From: Adiantum capillus-veneris
Taxonomy: Eukaryota > Streptophyta > Polypodiopsida > Polypodiales > Pteridaceae
Reading direction: 5' to 3'
Length of the DNA: 28,500 nucleotides
Assembly (NCBI GenBank): GCA_014529385.2
Contig: CM043958.1
Coordinates: 144,911,734-144,940,233, forward strand
Part shown: positions 18,371-27,809 of the stretch, piece after piece
Numbering within the stretch: the stretch's first letter is position 1
Layout of the letters: each line of letters starts with the position of its first letter
Made by a program: the position numbers and the translations under genes
The notes under the pieces: generated by a model
The model's database searches: none
Seen by the model: only the letters and a program-made list of their open reading frames with translations
What the model was told of the DNA's origin: nothing

Positions 18371-19114
18371 GAAACCAAGGCATATTTGGAGAGATCGCTA
18401 GTAGAGTATCCACCGAAGAGAGTGTTAATCAAGGCGATCACTTGGACACTACCTTTGAAGAAGTCTCAGATACTTTTTCAAAATCAATATTTGAAATGTC
18501 TTTTGATTCGACTCATTCAGAACCGAACGACAGTGCGCTATAAGCATATACTCTCTTTTTATAAGACTAATCGCCATAGAGCTCAGTTTTACCTGGATCC
18601 TAATGAGGAGTATGCTATTCGCATTGATTACCATGGTATAGAGTTTGAAGAGGAAATCAGGGCAAACAAACAAGGAAAAATGTACATTAGAAACGAAACT
18701 CAGTATTTACAAGTTGAAAACCCTGACGTGATAGACAAATGGGGGTTAGAAGTAAATACCATAATTCCAGATATGGTCGCAAAAGAAGGACCACAGACTT
18801 TAGAATTTGAGGGATACGATCAAGGCGATTTGAAGCCTTTGAAACGGCTTAGTACGGATAATCCTACGATTGGAGTCTATTGTTGGGAGGATAGAAATGT
18901 TAAAGATCTTCTATGGACTTCTCATGCCAAATCAGGACAACTAACGCCCATGAAGATCACTTATATCTTCAAAATCAAAGATAAAGGTTCAACAGATCTA
19001 CCAACCTACATGTTTAGGGATTGGTATAACAATAACTTTGTTATGATGACTCCTAAGAAGGTGGAACAAACCAAATACCAAACCTGTATTGGGTCAACAA
19101 CCTCCATATCCTAG
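18371..19114 (+). pseudogene. Gag-like N-terminal region of the Gypsy element
   Basis: The frame opens directly after a TAG at 18368-18370 and has no ATG at its beginning, so its original start is lost or lies in another exon. It encodes about 245 residues with 'FYLDPNEEYAIRIDYHGIEF', 'VENPDVIDKWGLEVNTIIP' and 'PTYMFRDWYNNNF'. I do not recognise a named domain. Its position before zinc knuckles, protease and RT says gag. The frame is lost near 19100, where the sequence continues in another frame. Confidence 0.6.
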
Positions 19115-19705
19115 ACATAAGACAGTGCCTGTAAAGTACATGCATTCAGAGGGAGTCATAGATGAACAAGCACTAGTGATCGTTACACCCTATGCTGAGC
19201 CTAGTTCATCTACAGTAATGGTAGAAGGAGATTGGTATAATTCACATCCACCACCAATGGAAGAACCTGTGACTTATACTACACCAGAGCTTGCACCGAT
19301 GTACTATGTAGCTAATCAAGGTGTTAGACCTCCTATGGTAAGACCCATGATTAAGCCAAAAACTAGAAACTGTCATAACTGTGGTGCACATGATCATTGG
19401 AAAAACGAATGCCAGAGCTTGACAAGAACCTTAATCCAATTGAAGCATATCGCATACAATGTTGCAAAAAAGGAGGACACTTCCCGAAAGATTGTTCAAA
19501 AAATTCTTTAAACAAGGGTAAAACAGTAGTGAATGTAGTCCAAGTGATACCTAGTAGCTCATCTGAGAGTGAACTGATTGTTCCGGTCAAGGTAATCACC
19601 AGAGCCCAGGCTAAGAAAAGAAACATAACTCCTCTCATGAGTCGAAAAATACAAAAATTTCTTCTCAAAGGACCAAAAGAAGCAGAAGAAAAAGATATCA
19701 GATGA
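19089..19705 (+). pseudogene. Gag-like C-terminal region with zinc knuckle(s)
   Basis: The frame 19089-19511 carries the CCHC zinc knuckle 'CHNCGAHDHWKNEC' (about 19372-19413). After a frame change near 19410 the frame 19397-19705 carries a second knuckle, 'CCKKGGHFPKDC', in which the first cysteine is misplaced. Between and after them lie acidic and serine-rich linkers. Zinc knuckles bind the genomic RNA in the nucleocapsid. Two frames for one protein show a pseudogene. Confidence 0.75.
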
Positions 19706-20025
19706 GAAAACAGAAACAAAGGGCTAAAATCAAGGAGAAAGCAAAGAAACTATTCCAGGAAAAGGTGAAAGAAACTGGAAGTGAAATCAAGGAAACCATC
19801 GTGAAATCTGGAGGATCAATTTTGGTTGATAAAATTTTTGAGCCAATTAATGCAGGCTTGGAAGCTTACCAAGCGAGACTTAAAGCAGGCCAAAACATGG
19901 AAAACAAATGGAAAAACTATCTTTCTCCAGACATAGAAGCAGCTAAGCTTGAAGCTTATCAAAATTTGGTAAGAATTGCTCAAGAGATGTTGAAAAAACA
20001 AAACCCAAGCTCAAAAGTATGGTGA
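19702..20025 (+). pseudogene. Lysine-rich helical linker, gag-pol
   Basis: A 107-residue open stretch very rich in Lys and Glu ('KIKEKAKKLFQEKVKETG') with a predicted helical character, followed by 'LEAYQARLKAGQ'. There is no known domain. It lies in the third frame relative to the preceding piece. Confidence 0.5.
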
Positions 20026-20039
20026 AACCTGAGGAGCCT

Positions 20040-20683
20040 GTGGGGTAGGAACCAGTAAAGAGAAATCCGAAGTGGTGGTAGAACCCCACCTTGAAACAAA
20101 AGAGCCAGAACTTATAGTGCCGGACAACGAAGATGCCTTAGATGGAATTCCATTCGTAGAAGAAGACCGGCTAGGACACTTATAGAAAAAAGTTAGAGAG
20201 ATTAATAATGGGAGCCTAACTTTGAAGTCAGCTCCTATAGAGGAAGTTTGGTTAGACAACCTACCTCGTGATATGAGCATGGATGTACAATCCTTGTATG
20301 GGGATTGCGGATCTGAAGCTTCAGGAATGTCTAAACCATTGACTTTGAAAACATTACCCTCTTACTTGGGAGATAACGAAGATGAATCCATAGTGTGTAA
20401 AACCACTCTGGTAAAGAGAGTGAACAGACCCTAGAAGTAGACAACATCCATTCAATCATGTCTTCAGCCATCCAATGCACTGTTACTTTAGGAGAACTGT
20501 TGAAAATTAGACCATATTTATGGAATGATCTACAGAAAACTCTGGAAAAGGTGGGAATAACAGGGCTAATCACAAAACAATGGAAAAATTGAAACACGAA
20601 ATGGATAACAAAGAGATTAGATTTGTTCCAATGAAAAAAATCAGAGAATACTACAAAGGGAAAGAAGAAAATACACCCTTCCA
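20040..20683 (+). pseudogene. Acidic linker before the protease, broken
   Basis: From about 20055 to 20434 one frame with a single TAG (20182-20184) gives an acidic stretch, for example 'EEVWLDNLPRDMSMDVQSLY'. From about 20581 another frame gives 'MDNKEIRFVPMKKIREYYK' just before the protease. No function is recognised. It is the usual position of the gag-protease linker. Confidence 0.5.
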
Positions 20684-21052
20684 GTGAGATATAATGATAT
20701 AGAAACCATGGGAATACTGGATAGTGAGACAGGCATAGCCATAGCCACGAAAGCAGTATGGGAATCATGGGGACAACCAGCCATTAGACAAACTAGAATG
20801 AAATTGCAATTGGCTAATGGACACATTGAAAGACCCTTAGGACTGCTTGAAAAAGTGATAGTTAATTCCTGTGGGATTGAATATCAACACACTTTTGCCA
20901 TAGTAGACTTTGGAAAGAAACTCAATTATGAAGTCATCTTGGGAAGACCTTTCATGCGACAAGTACAACTCATCGAAGATTGGGGAAACGATTATTTGTA
21001 CTTGAAGCAAGTGGGATCAATAACAAGGGTTAATCTAAAAGATCACACTTAA
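20684..21052 (+). pseudogene. Retropepsin-like protease (first), degenerate
   Basis: The 122-residue frame has 'MGILDSETGIAIATKAVW' at the N-terminal side and 'VILGRPFMRQ' (ILG motif) at the C-terminal side, the signature of a retropepsin. The active-site triad reads D-S-E (20720-20728) where Gly is expected, so the protein is probably inactive. The aspartate itself is kept. The domain would have cut the Gag-Pol polyprotein. Confidence 0.78.
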
Positions 21053-21812
21053 AAAGATGTCATGAAAACACCCATATAAGAATTTGATTCAGTTTCTTCG
21101 GTTGAAACTAAGCTTCCATCTTGGTTAAACAAAGACACACCTATTTGGAATGTGCGGAGCCTCAAAAAATGGGAGCTTAAAAAGAGAAGAATGTATCTTA
21201 GAAAGGGATTGCACAGATGGAGCCTATGTACCTGAACCCTTTCCAGAGCATTTGTTTGAGCCATATGAGTGAACTCAAATTTTAGCAACAATGGATGTAT
21301 GTGTAAACACGTCTCTGCCTACTCAATTTTGCAATGAGGATGGCTATGACATAATTTCCATATAAATGATTTCAACCCTTCACATTGAAGACAAAATTCA
21401 CAAATCCAAGGACTTGATGAAATCAACAAGTCTTTTTAGACCTCTACTATGATGCAACAGATGAGTTAGAAGAACACTCAGTTAAGATGATTCGGGATCA
21501 AAAAAAGAACATATGAGAGCTAAACTACTCATGAAAGGAGGGGAGAAAAAGTTTTTTGACTTTCCAAACTAGAAACCGAGAAGACATAAATGGCATAGAA
21601 GAAAAAGAGACACGAGAAACTTGAAAGCTAGACCTATGTCATCAATCTCCAATAGAACACAGTTCCTGATGCAAATAGATTCACATGATTGTGTCAAAGA
21701 CAAAATCACTGGTAGATATCCTTTAAACGAAAAGTAAGAAATATCGAAAACATCGAGAAAAACAAGAAAGGAAACTCAAGCAAAACCTAAATACTAGGAC
21801 AAGGATTCAACC
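21053..21812 (+). pseudogene. Protease-RT spacer, heavily degraded
   Basis: No long open frame. Short coding-like pieces (for instance 'ERDCTDGAYVPEPFPEHLF' near 21200-21260) show that it once coded. No domain identified. Confidence 0.45.
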
Positions 21813-23069
21813 ATGACACGAGTTGAACGAAGAAAGAAATATCAAGGGTTGAAAAAAACTCTAAAGGAGATATATGCAACTGAAATGGAAACCACTGAGG
21901 AGGAAGGTAAATATGTAACGAGTGTTCCATCCCATTACAAGAAATATACTCTCCAAGACCAAAAAATCATAGTCGAACAACCTGTCAGGGAACTACAAAA
22001 ACAGGGCGAGTCCTACGAAGGACCTGAAAATGCAAAAAAGATAGATTTGGTTGAGCCAGGAGAAGAGCCTAGACCTGCCTACATTGCAAATGACCTTATG
22101 AAAGAAGAAGAGAATCTTTTGTTAATCTTACCGAAAGAATACCAAGATATATTTTCTCTCAAGGGTGTTGATCCAGAAATCTGTCAACATACCATACCTA
22201 TGAGAGATGATGCTAAACCAAGTAGACAATGACCATACACAGATAATGAAACATTTGCCAGAAAAATCAAAGAAGAGATTAAAAAGCTAAAGGAAGCCAA
22301 ATTCATTTATGAAATTGAACACACAAATTGGGTTTCTCCAATTGTGGTAGTACCCAAGAAAAATGGAAAACTATGAGTATGCGTCAATCTCAAGAAAGTG
22401 AATGTAGCTACAATTAGAGACAACTTTCCTCTTCCAATCACTGAGCATGTTTTAGAACGAGTTGCATGAAAATAAGCTTACAACTTTTTAGATTGCTTTT
22501 CGGGATACAATCAACTTTTGGTTGACCCCAAAGATTAGCATAAAACTGCCTTTGCAATTGAATGGGGTATTTTTGCCTACAGCGTAATGCCTTTTGGGTT
22601 AACTAATGCTCCTACCACCTTTCAAAGATTGATGAGCCATGCTTTTAAAGAATATCTTCATAATTTCTTGGAAGTATATATGGATGATTTATGTGTACAT
22701 TCATCAATTCGGGCTGAACATTTTGAACACCTCAAAAAGGTATTCGAAAAGTGTAGACTTTATAGGATTTGCTTAAATCTTGAAAAGTGCACATTCATGG
22801 GCAGACAAGATTTTTCTAGACCGACAACAGTCAAAGGGGTTCAAGACTTCATGGGACATTGTGGGTATTATAGACGGTTCATTTACATGTACGCTATAAT
22901 TGTAAAACCCATGTACAGCTTGATCCCACACTTTGAATGGACTGACGAGTGTGAAGAATCTTTCACGAAGCTTAAGCAAGCTCTCATTTCAGCTTCAGTA
23001 TTGAAAGAACCATATAGGAATAAGATATTCCACATACATGTAGATGCTTCCAATTTTGCCATTAGATGA
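21813..23069 (+). pseudogene. Gypsy reverse transcriptase, six stops
   Basis: One frame runs through the region with in-frame stops at 22230, 22374, 22467, 22473, 22536 and 23067. Recognisable blocks: 'YQDIFSLKGVDPEICQHTIP' before the fingers, 'NWVSPIVVVPKKNGKL', 'DNFPLPI', 'FSGYNQLLVDPKD', 'MPFGLTNAPTTFQRLM', and the catalytic 'YMDDL' at 22677-22691, then 'VQDFMGHCGYYRRF' of the connection. The Asp pair of the active site is kept. The reading frame is conserved apart from the stops, so decay is mostly by point mutation. Confidence 0.93.
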
Positions 23070-23444
23070 ATATTAGCTCAACCAGGAGACGAGAAAATTG
23101 ATTTTCCTACTTCTTATGCTAGCCAACAGTTGAATATGGCAGAGAAAAACTATATAACCATTGAAAGGGAAGGATTAGGAATGATCTATGCCGTGAAAAA
23201 GTATAGACATTACCTATTAGCTAACAAATTTGTGTTCTTTGTGGACCACCAAGCCTTATTGTATTTGGTCAACAAGCCATACAACACAGGAAGAATAGAG
23301 AGATGGTTCATCATTCTTCTTTTGGAACTTGATTTCACTGTAGTTGTGAAAAAGGGCACCACTCATCAAAGAGCAGATCGTTTGTTAAGGATTGTTTCAG
23401 GAGAACCACCTAAGGGAGTAGACGATGATCTACTAGATGCATAA
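23070..23444 (+). pseudogene. Gypsy RNase H
   Basis: It continues in the RT frame after the TGA at 23067. 'VDASN' just before that stop holds the first Asp, 'YITIEREGLGMIYAVKKYRHY' the Glu, and 'FFVDHQALLYLVNK' the second Asp. 'KGTTHQRADRLLR' is the end of the domain, where the last Asp is expected. It ends at 23442-23444. Confidence 0.9.
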
Positions 23445-24178
23445 CTGTTCTTCGTGGAAATGATACCTTGATGGTCGAAAAACATGGTATCCTTGATGAC
23501 CATAGCGCTCAAGTGGATTCGCAAATACCACTTCCTATTACAATCGGATTAATTGAGAAATTGGCTATGTATCAATTACTAGCCAGAAGGTTATACAAAA
23601 GAAATCAAGATGGAATATTGCTTTTATGCATTAATCCTGAGGAGAAAATCCAATACCTAAGTCAAACACATATTACCATAGTAGGACTTTACTTTGCGGA
23701 AGACCAAACTATGCGACGGATCTTGAGACTTGGAGTATTTTGGCCAACTATGAGGAGTCATGATCATTCTTTTGTGAAAAATTGTCCTCAATGTAAAAAA
23801 AAAGCACCCATACCTCATGTAACATTGTTCCAAATGTTGCCTATTCCTAAGTGGAGTAACTATCTAGTTACTTACTTATCAAGCCGAACATTTCCTGAGG
23901 ATATGAGTAAATGTCGTCAAAGAGCAATTGAAACAGAAGCAAGAGACTATGCTCTTATTGGAAACCAATTGTATTGTAGAGGTAAGGATCAACATTTGCA
24001 TCTTTGTGCAAATGAAGACGAATATATTCCCATTTTAGAACAAGCACATGCTGGATTAGCTGGAGGTCACTTCTCTAGTGAGACCACCGCAAGAGCAATC
24101 TTAATGGCAGGCATATGGTGGCTAACACTTTTTGCAGATGCCAAGGAATATGTTCGAAGGTGTGATGCATGTCAATGA
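23445..24178 (+). pseudogene. Integrase N-terminal region with two zinc-binding domains
   Basis: The frame 23468-24178 is shifted relative to RNase H. It holds a first, degenerate zinc-binding domain ('QTHITIVGLYF ... FWPTMRSHDH ... NCPQCKKK': one His and the CxxC kept, second His lost). About 90 residues later comes a second, complete one ('AHAGLAGGHFSSETTARAIL ... CDACQ'). A TGA at 24176 ends the frame directly after the second CxxC. A single domain is usual, so the arrangement is a duplication or a clade-specific fusion. Confidence 0.82.
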
Positions 24179-25057
24179 GCAAAGATGCCAACCCGTATAG
24201 ATAGCATGTCCTTAAGACCAATGATGGGGGCTAGAGCTTTTGCAAAATGGGGTATAGACTTTGTTGGGCCAATACAGCCACCTGCTTATAGAACCGAGGC
24301 TCAATATATCATTGTAGCTACGGACTATTTGACCAAGTGGGCAGAAGCCAAAGCAACTCAAAAGAATGATGCCAGAACCACAGCCGCATTCCTATATGAG
24401 TATGTGTTCACAAGATATGAATTGCCAATAGAAATTTCTAGTGATAGAGGAACTCATTTTCTCAATGAGGTAATTGAGTATCTGCTTAATGAATTTATGG
24501 TCATCCATAACAAATTGACTCTCTATCACCCACAAGCAAATGAACAAGCTGGGCATACGAATAAAATTCTTAGCTCAGTATTGACTAAAGTGGTTAGTTC
24601 AGGAAGAATAGATTGGGAAATGAATCTCCATGCTGCTCTATGGGCTTATAGAGTTTCATTCAAAACAGCTTTAAATGCTATACCCTTTAACCTTGTTTAT
24701 GGTCTTGATGCCATATTGCCGATAGAATTTCTATTGCCGACACTAAGGGTAGCAAAGGTTCTTGAGTGGACTGGACATGAATTGTCGGAGAGTCTTGAAG
24801 ATTTAGAAAAGCTTGATGAGCAAAGGCTAACAATTGTAGCTCACATCTATGCACAAAAGCGGAAACAAAAACAGTTTTTTGATTTCCATCTAATTACAAA
24901 AATATTCAGAAAAGGGGACTTAGTTTTAATCTATTCCCCTAAGCAACAGATTCCCAAGTTTAAGAAAAAGAGAAATGGACCGTTTATCATTGAAGATGTA
25001 CCTCCAAGTGGAGCAGTTAAGTTGTCCACCCTAGAGGGTGAACCAATGGCTAATTGA
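24179..25057 (+). pseudogene. Gypsy integrase core and C-domain, catalytic Glu changed
   Basis: The 290-residue frame (same frame as the preceding domain) has 'WGIDFVGPI' (first Asp at 24257), 'EISSDRGTHFLNEVI' (second Asp at 24443) and 'YHPQANEQAGHTNKIL', where the Glu position at 24551 reads GGG (Gly). 'GDLVLIYSPKQQIPKFKKKR' and 'GPFIIEDVPPSGAVKL' form the C-terminal SH3-like domain. The triad is therefore incomplete. It would have integrated the element; now inactive. Confidence 0.9.
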
Positions 25058-25636
25058 ATTAGTGGATGCTGTTTAAAGAAATACAATTTGCCACTAACCA
25101 ATGAATTGCTAGAAAGGATGCATGCAACAAAGCAAAGAAAGATAAAACAACAGTAGGTTTTTGATGAAGCCCAAGAGGAAGCTTGGCTTCAAGTACTCAA
25201 AAGAGAAGCTTCTCTCAAGAATCAACAAATACCTATTCCCATCAACACTCTGGAACTAGATGATCGACAATGGGAATTGCAAAAAGATGCAGTGTCAACA
25301 GATGATGAATGGTTAGATGGAATGGACGTTTGCATCAAAGTACAACTGAATAATCATAGCACAAATGCATTGGTCGATACAGGAGCTCGAGTAAATGCAG
25401 TCAATTATTCCACATATAAGAAAGCAAAAAGTCAATCTTTGACAGCAGGAATAGCGATTATTAAAGGATGCAACAAGAACCCAACACCAACCTTGGGAGT
25501 AGTCAACTTAAATGTGATAGTACATGGATGTTCATACCCTCATCAGCTTGTATGCTTACACATGAATGAAACAATGATTCTAGGAATCTCATGGATGTGG
25601 ATGTACAAGGCAGTACTAGATTGGGATACCAATTAG
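25058..25636 (+). pseudogene. Second retropepsin-like domain, downstream of integrase
   Basis: In the same frame as integrase, after a TGA (25055) and a TAG near 25154, the frame 25277-25636 encodes about 119 residues with 'NALVDTGARVNAVNY' (canonical DTGA active site, Asp at 25376) and 'MILGISWMWMYKAVLDW' (ILG motif and following Trp/Asp), the two hallmarks of a retropepsin. It is closer to canonical than the first protease. Position after integrase is unusual; most Gypsy elements have one protease before RT. The upstream linker (25058-25276) is Lys/Glu/Gln-rich. I cannot tell whether it is a captured domain or a clade trait. Confidence 0.78.
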
Positions 25637-26377
25637 CTCAAGCTATCACCTAAAGGCGGACAACTCATTGTTCCAATTGCACCAAGCAAAGAGGAATGGA
25701 AAGGAGGTTACCAATAGAGAAAACCACAAAGCAATCAATCTTCCCCATCCTATAGACAAGAAAATGCTACATATAGCATGCAAGGAGTCAAGCAAATTTG
25801 GGTACCAAAAGTACAGCTTAAGGACAAGCCGATTCAAATCTGGGTGCCCAAAACATCATCTACTGTACCAAGGATGGTTCCAAGGTTCAAAACACAAAGA
25901 GGATCATCTCCAAGCAAGGAGCTTAACATAAAATGGATTTAGAAGAAAAAAGAGCACTTATCTTCTCCACAAACTGTAAAACCAATGAAGCAATGAAGAG
26001 CTAAGTCTCAGAGGACTCAACCACATTCTGACCAAAGCAAACCAAGATACCAATGGCCGGTAAAAGCTCGACAAGCATCATTAGTGATCCCCATAGCTCA
26101 GGAAATCAGTGTACCAAAGTATCCTGAGGGTACAATTAAGCAAAGAGCACACAAGCTACAAGATTTGCTCTTTGGAAGACAGCCAAGGAAAATCTCGACA
26201 TCAGAAACCCTTGAGTTAATTACTCAAGATCCAACTCTTGTACAACATAATGGTTTGAACTGCATTGATCTTCAAAGCATGGTAGATCCAACCAAGGCTA
26301 TGCATAGACACAAGTGTTCAACCCATGCACACAGTTGTCTTGGAGTACGCCATCTAGGAGGGGTGGAAGGGAACTAA
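25637..26377 (+). pseudogene. C-terminal tail of the polyprotein, unrecognised
   Basis: Same-frame coding-like sequence goes on with stops after the second protease. A six-residue motif QIWVPK is repeated 42 bases apart (25793 and 25835). The last open piece, 26084-26377, reads 'EISVPKYPEGTIKQRAHKLQ' and has no recognised domain. Function unknown. Confidence 0.45.
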
Positions 26378-27809
26378 GTAACTAAGTAATTAAGGGCAAT
26401 GTTTGAAGAGGGAGGAAAAGTTTCATGTTAATGTGTGTTTTTTTGTAAAATTACCTAATAATGCCCTTACGAATCATCAACAGGGGAATTTTAACTAATA
26501 ACATCTCCCCAATGAGTGTATAGTGTATATACTATGAGAAAATAATCAAAAATAGTATTTTTTTGGTTATTTTTTGTCATTTTTCTTGATATTGGGACTT
26601 AAAAATGGAGAAATCCAACAAAAAATTAATAAAGCTGTGTTTTTCAATGGATTTTTTTAATTATTGGACTTTCACTTTGCTTTCTTAACGCATTTTGTTA
26701 TTTTCTTTGATTTTTTCAAATAAGCAGGTCAAAAATTAATAATAAATAGCAAATGAGCTCAGATGAGAAAATTAAAGATACGCTGATGATCAGAAGAACA
26801 AGGCAGACATACACAAAAAAAATTCAATCAAATCGGCAGATGGAAGCGAGAAGCCTAAATTAGGCGGCCAAGACCTACTTTTGCAGAATTCTTGCAGAAT
26901 GAGCTACAGGAATTCGATTCAGGAAATTTTTGAGTCTAACATAGATTTCATGGTCTAGTAGGACTAATAGGGGAATTTAGGAAAAAATGGTTCGGGAAGT
27001 CCGAGTATAGATATCCAAGGTAGTCTAAAAATCACCTCATTTCCACTTGTCGCCCTTGGAGAGAGAGAGCTTTCGACCTTCTTCACGCGCGATTTTTGGA
27101 GTCCACAGTCGCCCGTTTACAGCGCTGTCTCACACGAGACATGAGGGATAAGTTCTATACTTATCAATGATCCATTTTGTATGGCTGGTAGCTAGTCTAA
27201 ACCCTAGGAAAAAACCCTAGAATTCGAGCAGTGCACAAAGTCCTACAATAAAAAATTGACCATAGCGGCCTGTCACCTTAACCAAATCGGACGAAACTTG
27301 AACTGTAGCATGCCCCTATACAATAGAACACTTCTATATCACTAGTTGACCATTTGCCAGGGGTCAAGGGGGGTCCCAAGTAGAAAAGCTAGGTTTTTGG
27401 CAAATGTCAAAATTGGATTCTGACTCCACAAATAGCTTGTAGACTGTGTCTATACACAATGTATATGGTTGGTTTCATAAAAACAATCAAGGTAAGCTCT
27501 CGAAAAGCAGAAAACAACTCGAAGGATACAAAGCGTCAAATTTGACATACGAAGTCAAACTGACTCCAAATGGGCCAAAATTGGATGAGTAGCTTCAGGA
27601 CTATGTAGCGGACAAGTCCATAGCCTCAAAAGTGACTAACCGACTCCACAGGCCATGTAGTCACAAAAATTGGTGAATTCCGAGTCGACAAAGCACGAAG
27701 TGATGCCGACAAGACAAAACTTTACAAAATTCAACTTAGGACTTGTTTTAGGTGTATTGATATGTTTAGATCAAAATTTTTCATGTTTAGCAAAAAAAAG
27801 TTGACTATT
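26378..27809 (+). other. Long non-coding 3' region, no gene
   Basis: AT-rich with T runs near 26430-26660. At 27199-27220 there are two telo-box-like AAACCCTAG motifs. No open frame of interest and no LTR was identified. It lies between the polyprotein end and the right repeat array and fits a 3' UTR. Confidence 0.5.

Noticed and set aside
18371-26377. Endogenous pararetrovirus (caulimovirid)
   Set aside because: A genuine integrase zinc-binding domain, DDE-type core and C-domain follow RNase H, and no movement protein is seen, so a Gypsy retrotransposon fits better.
27199-27220. Telomere-like sequence
   Set aside because: Only two AAACCCTAG motifs without tandem telomeric repeats; chance or a telo-box at most.
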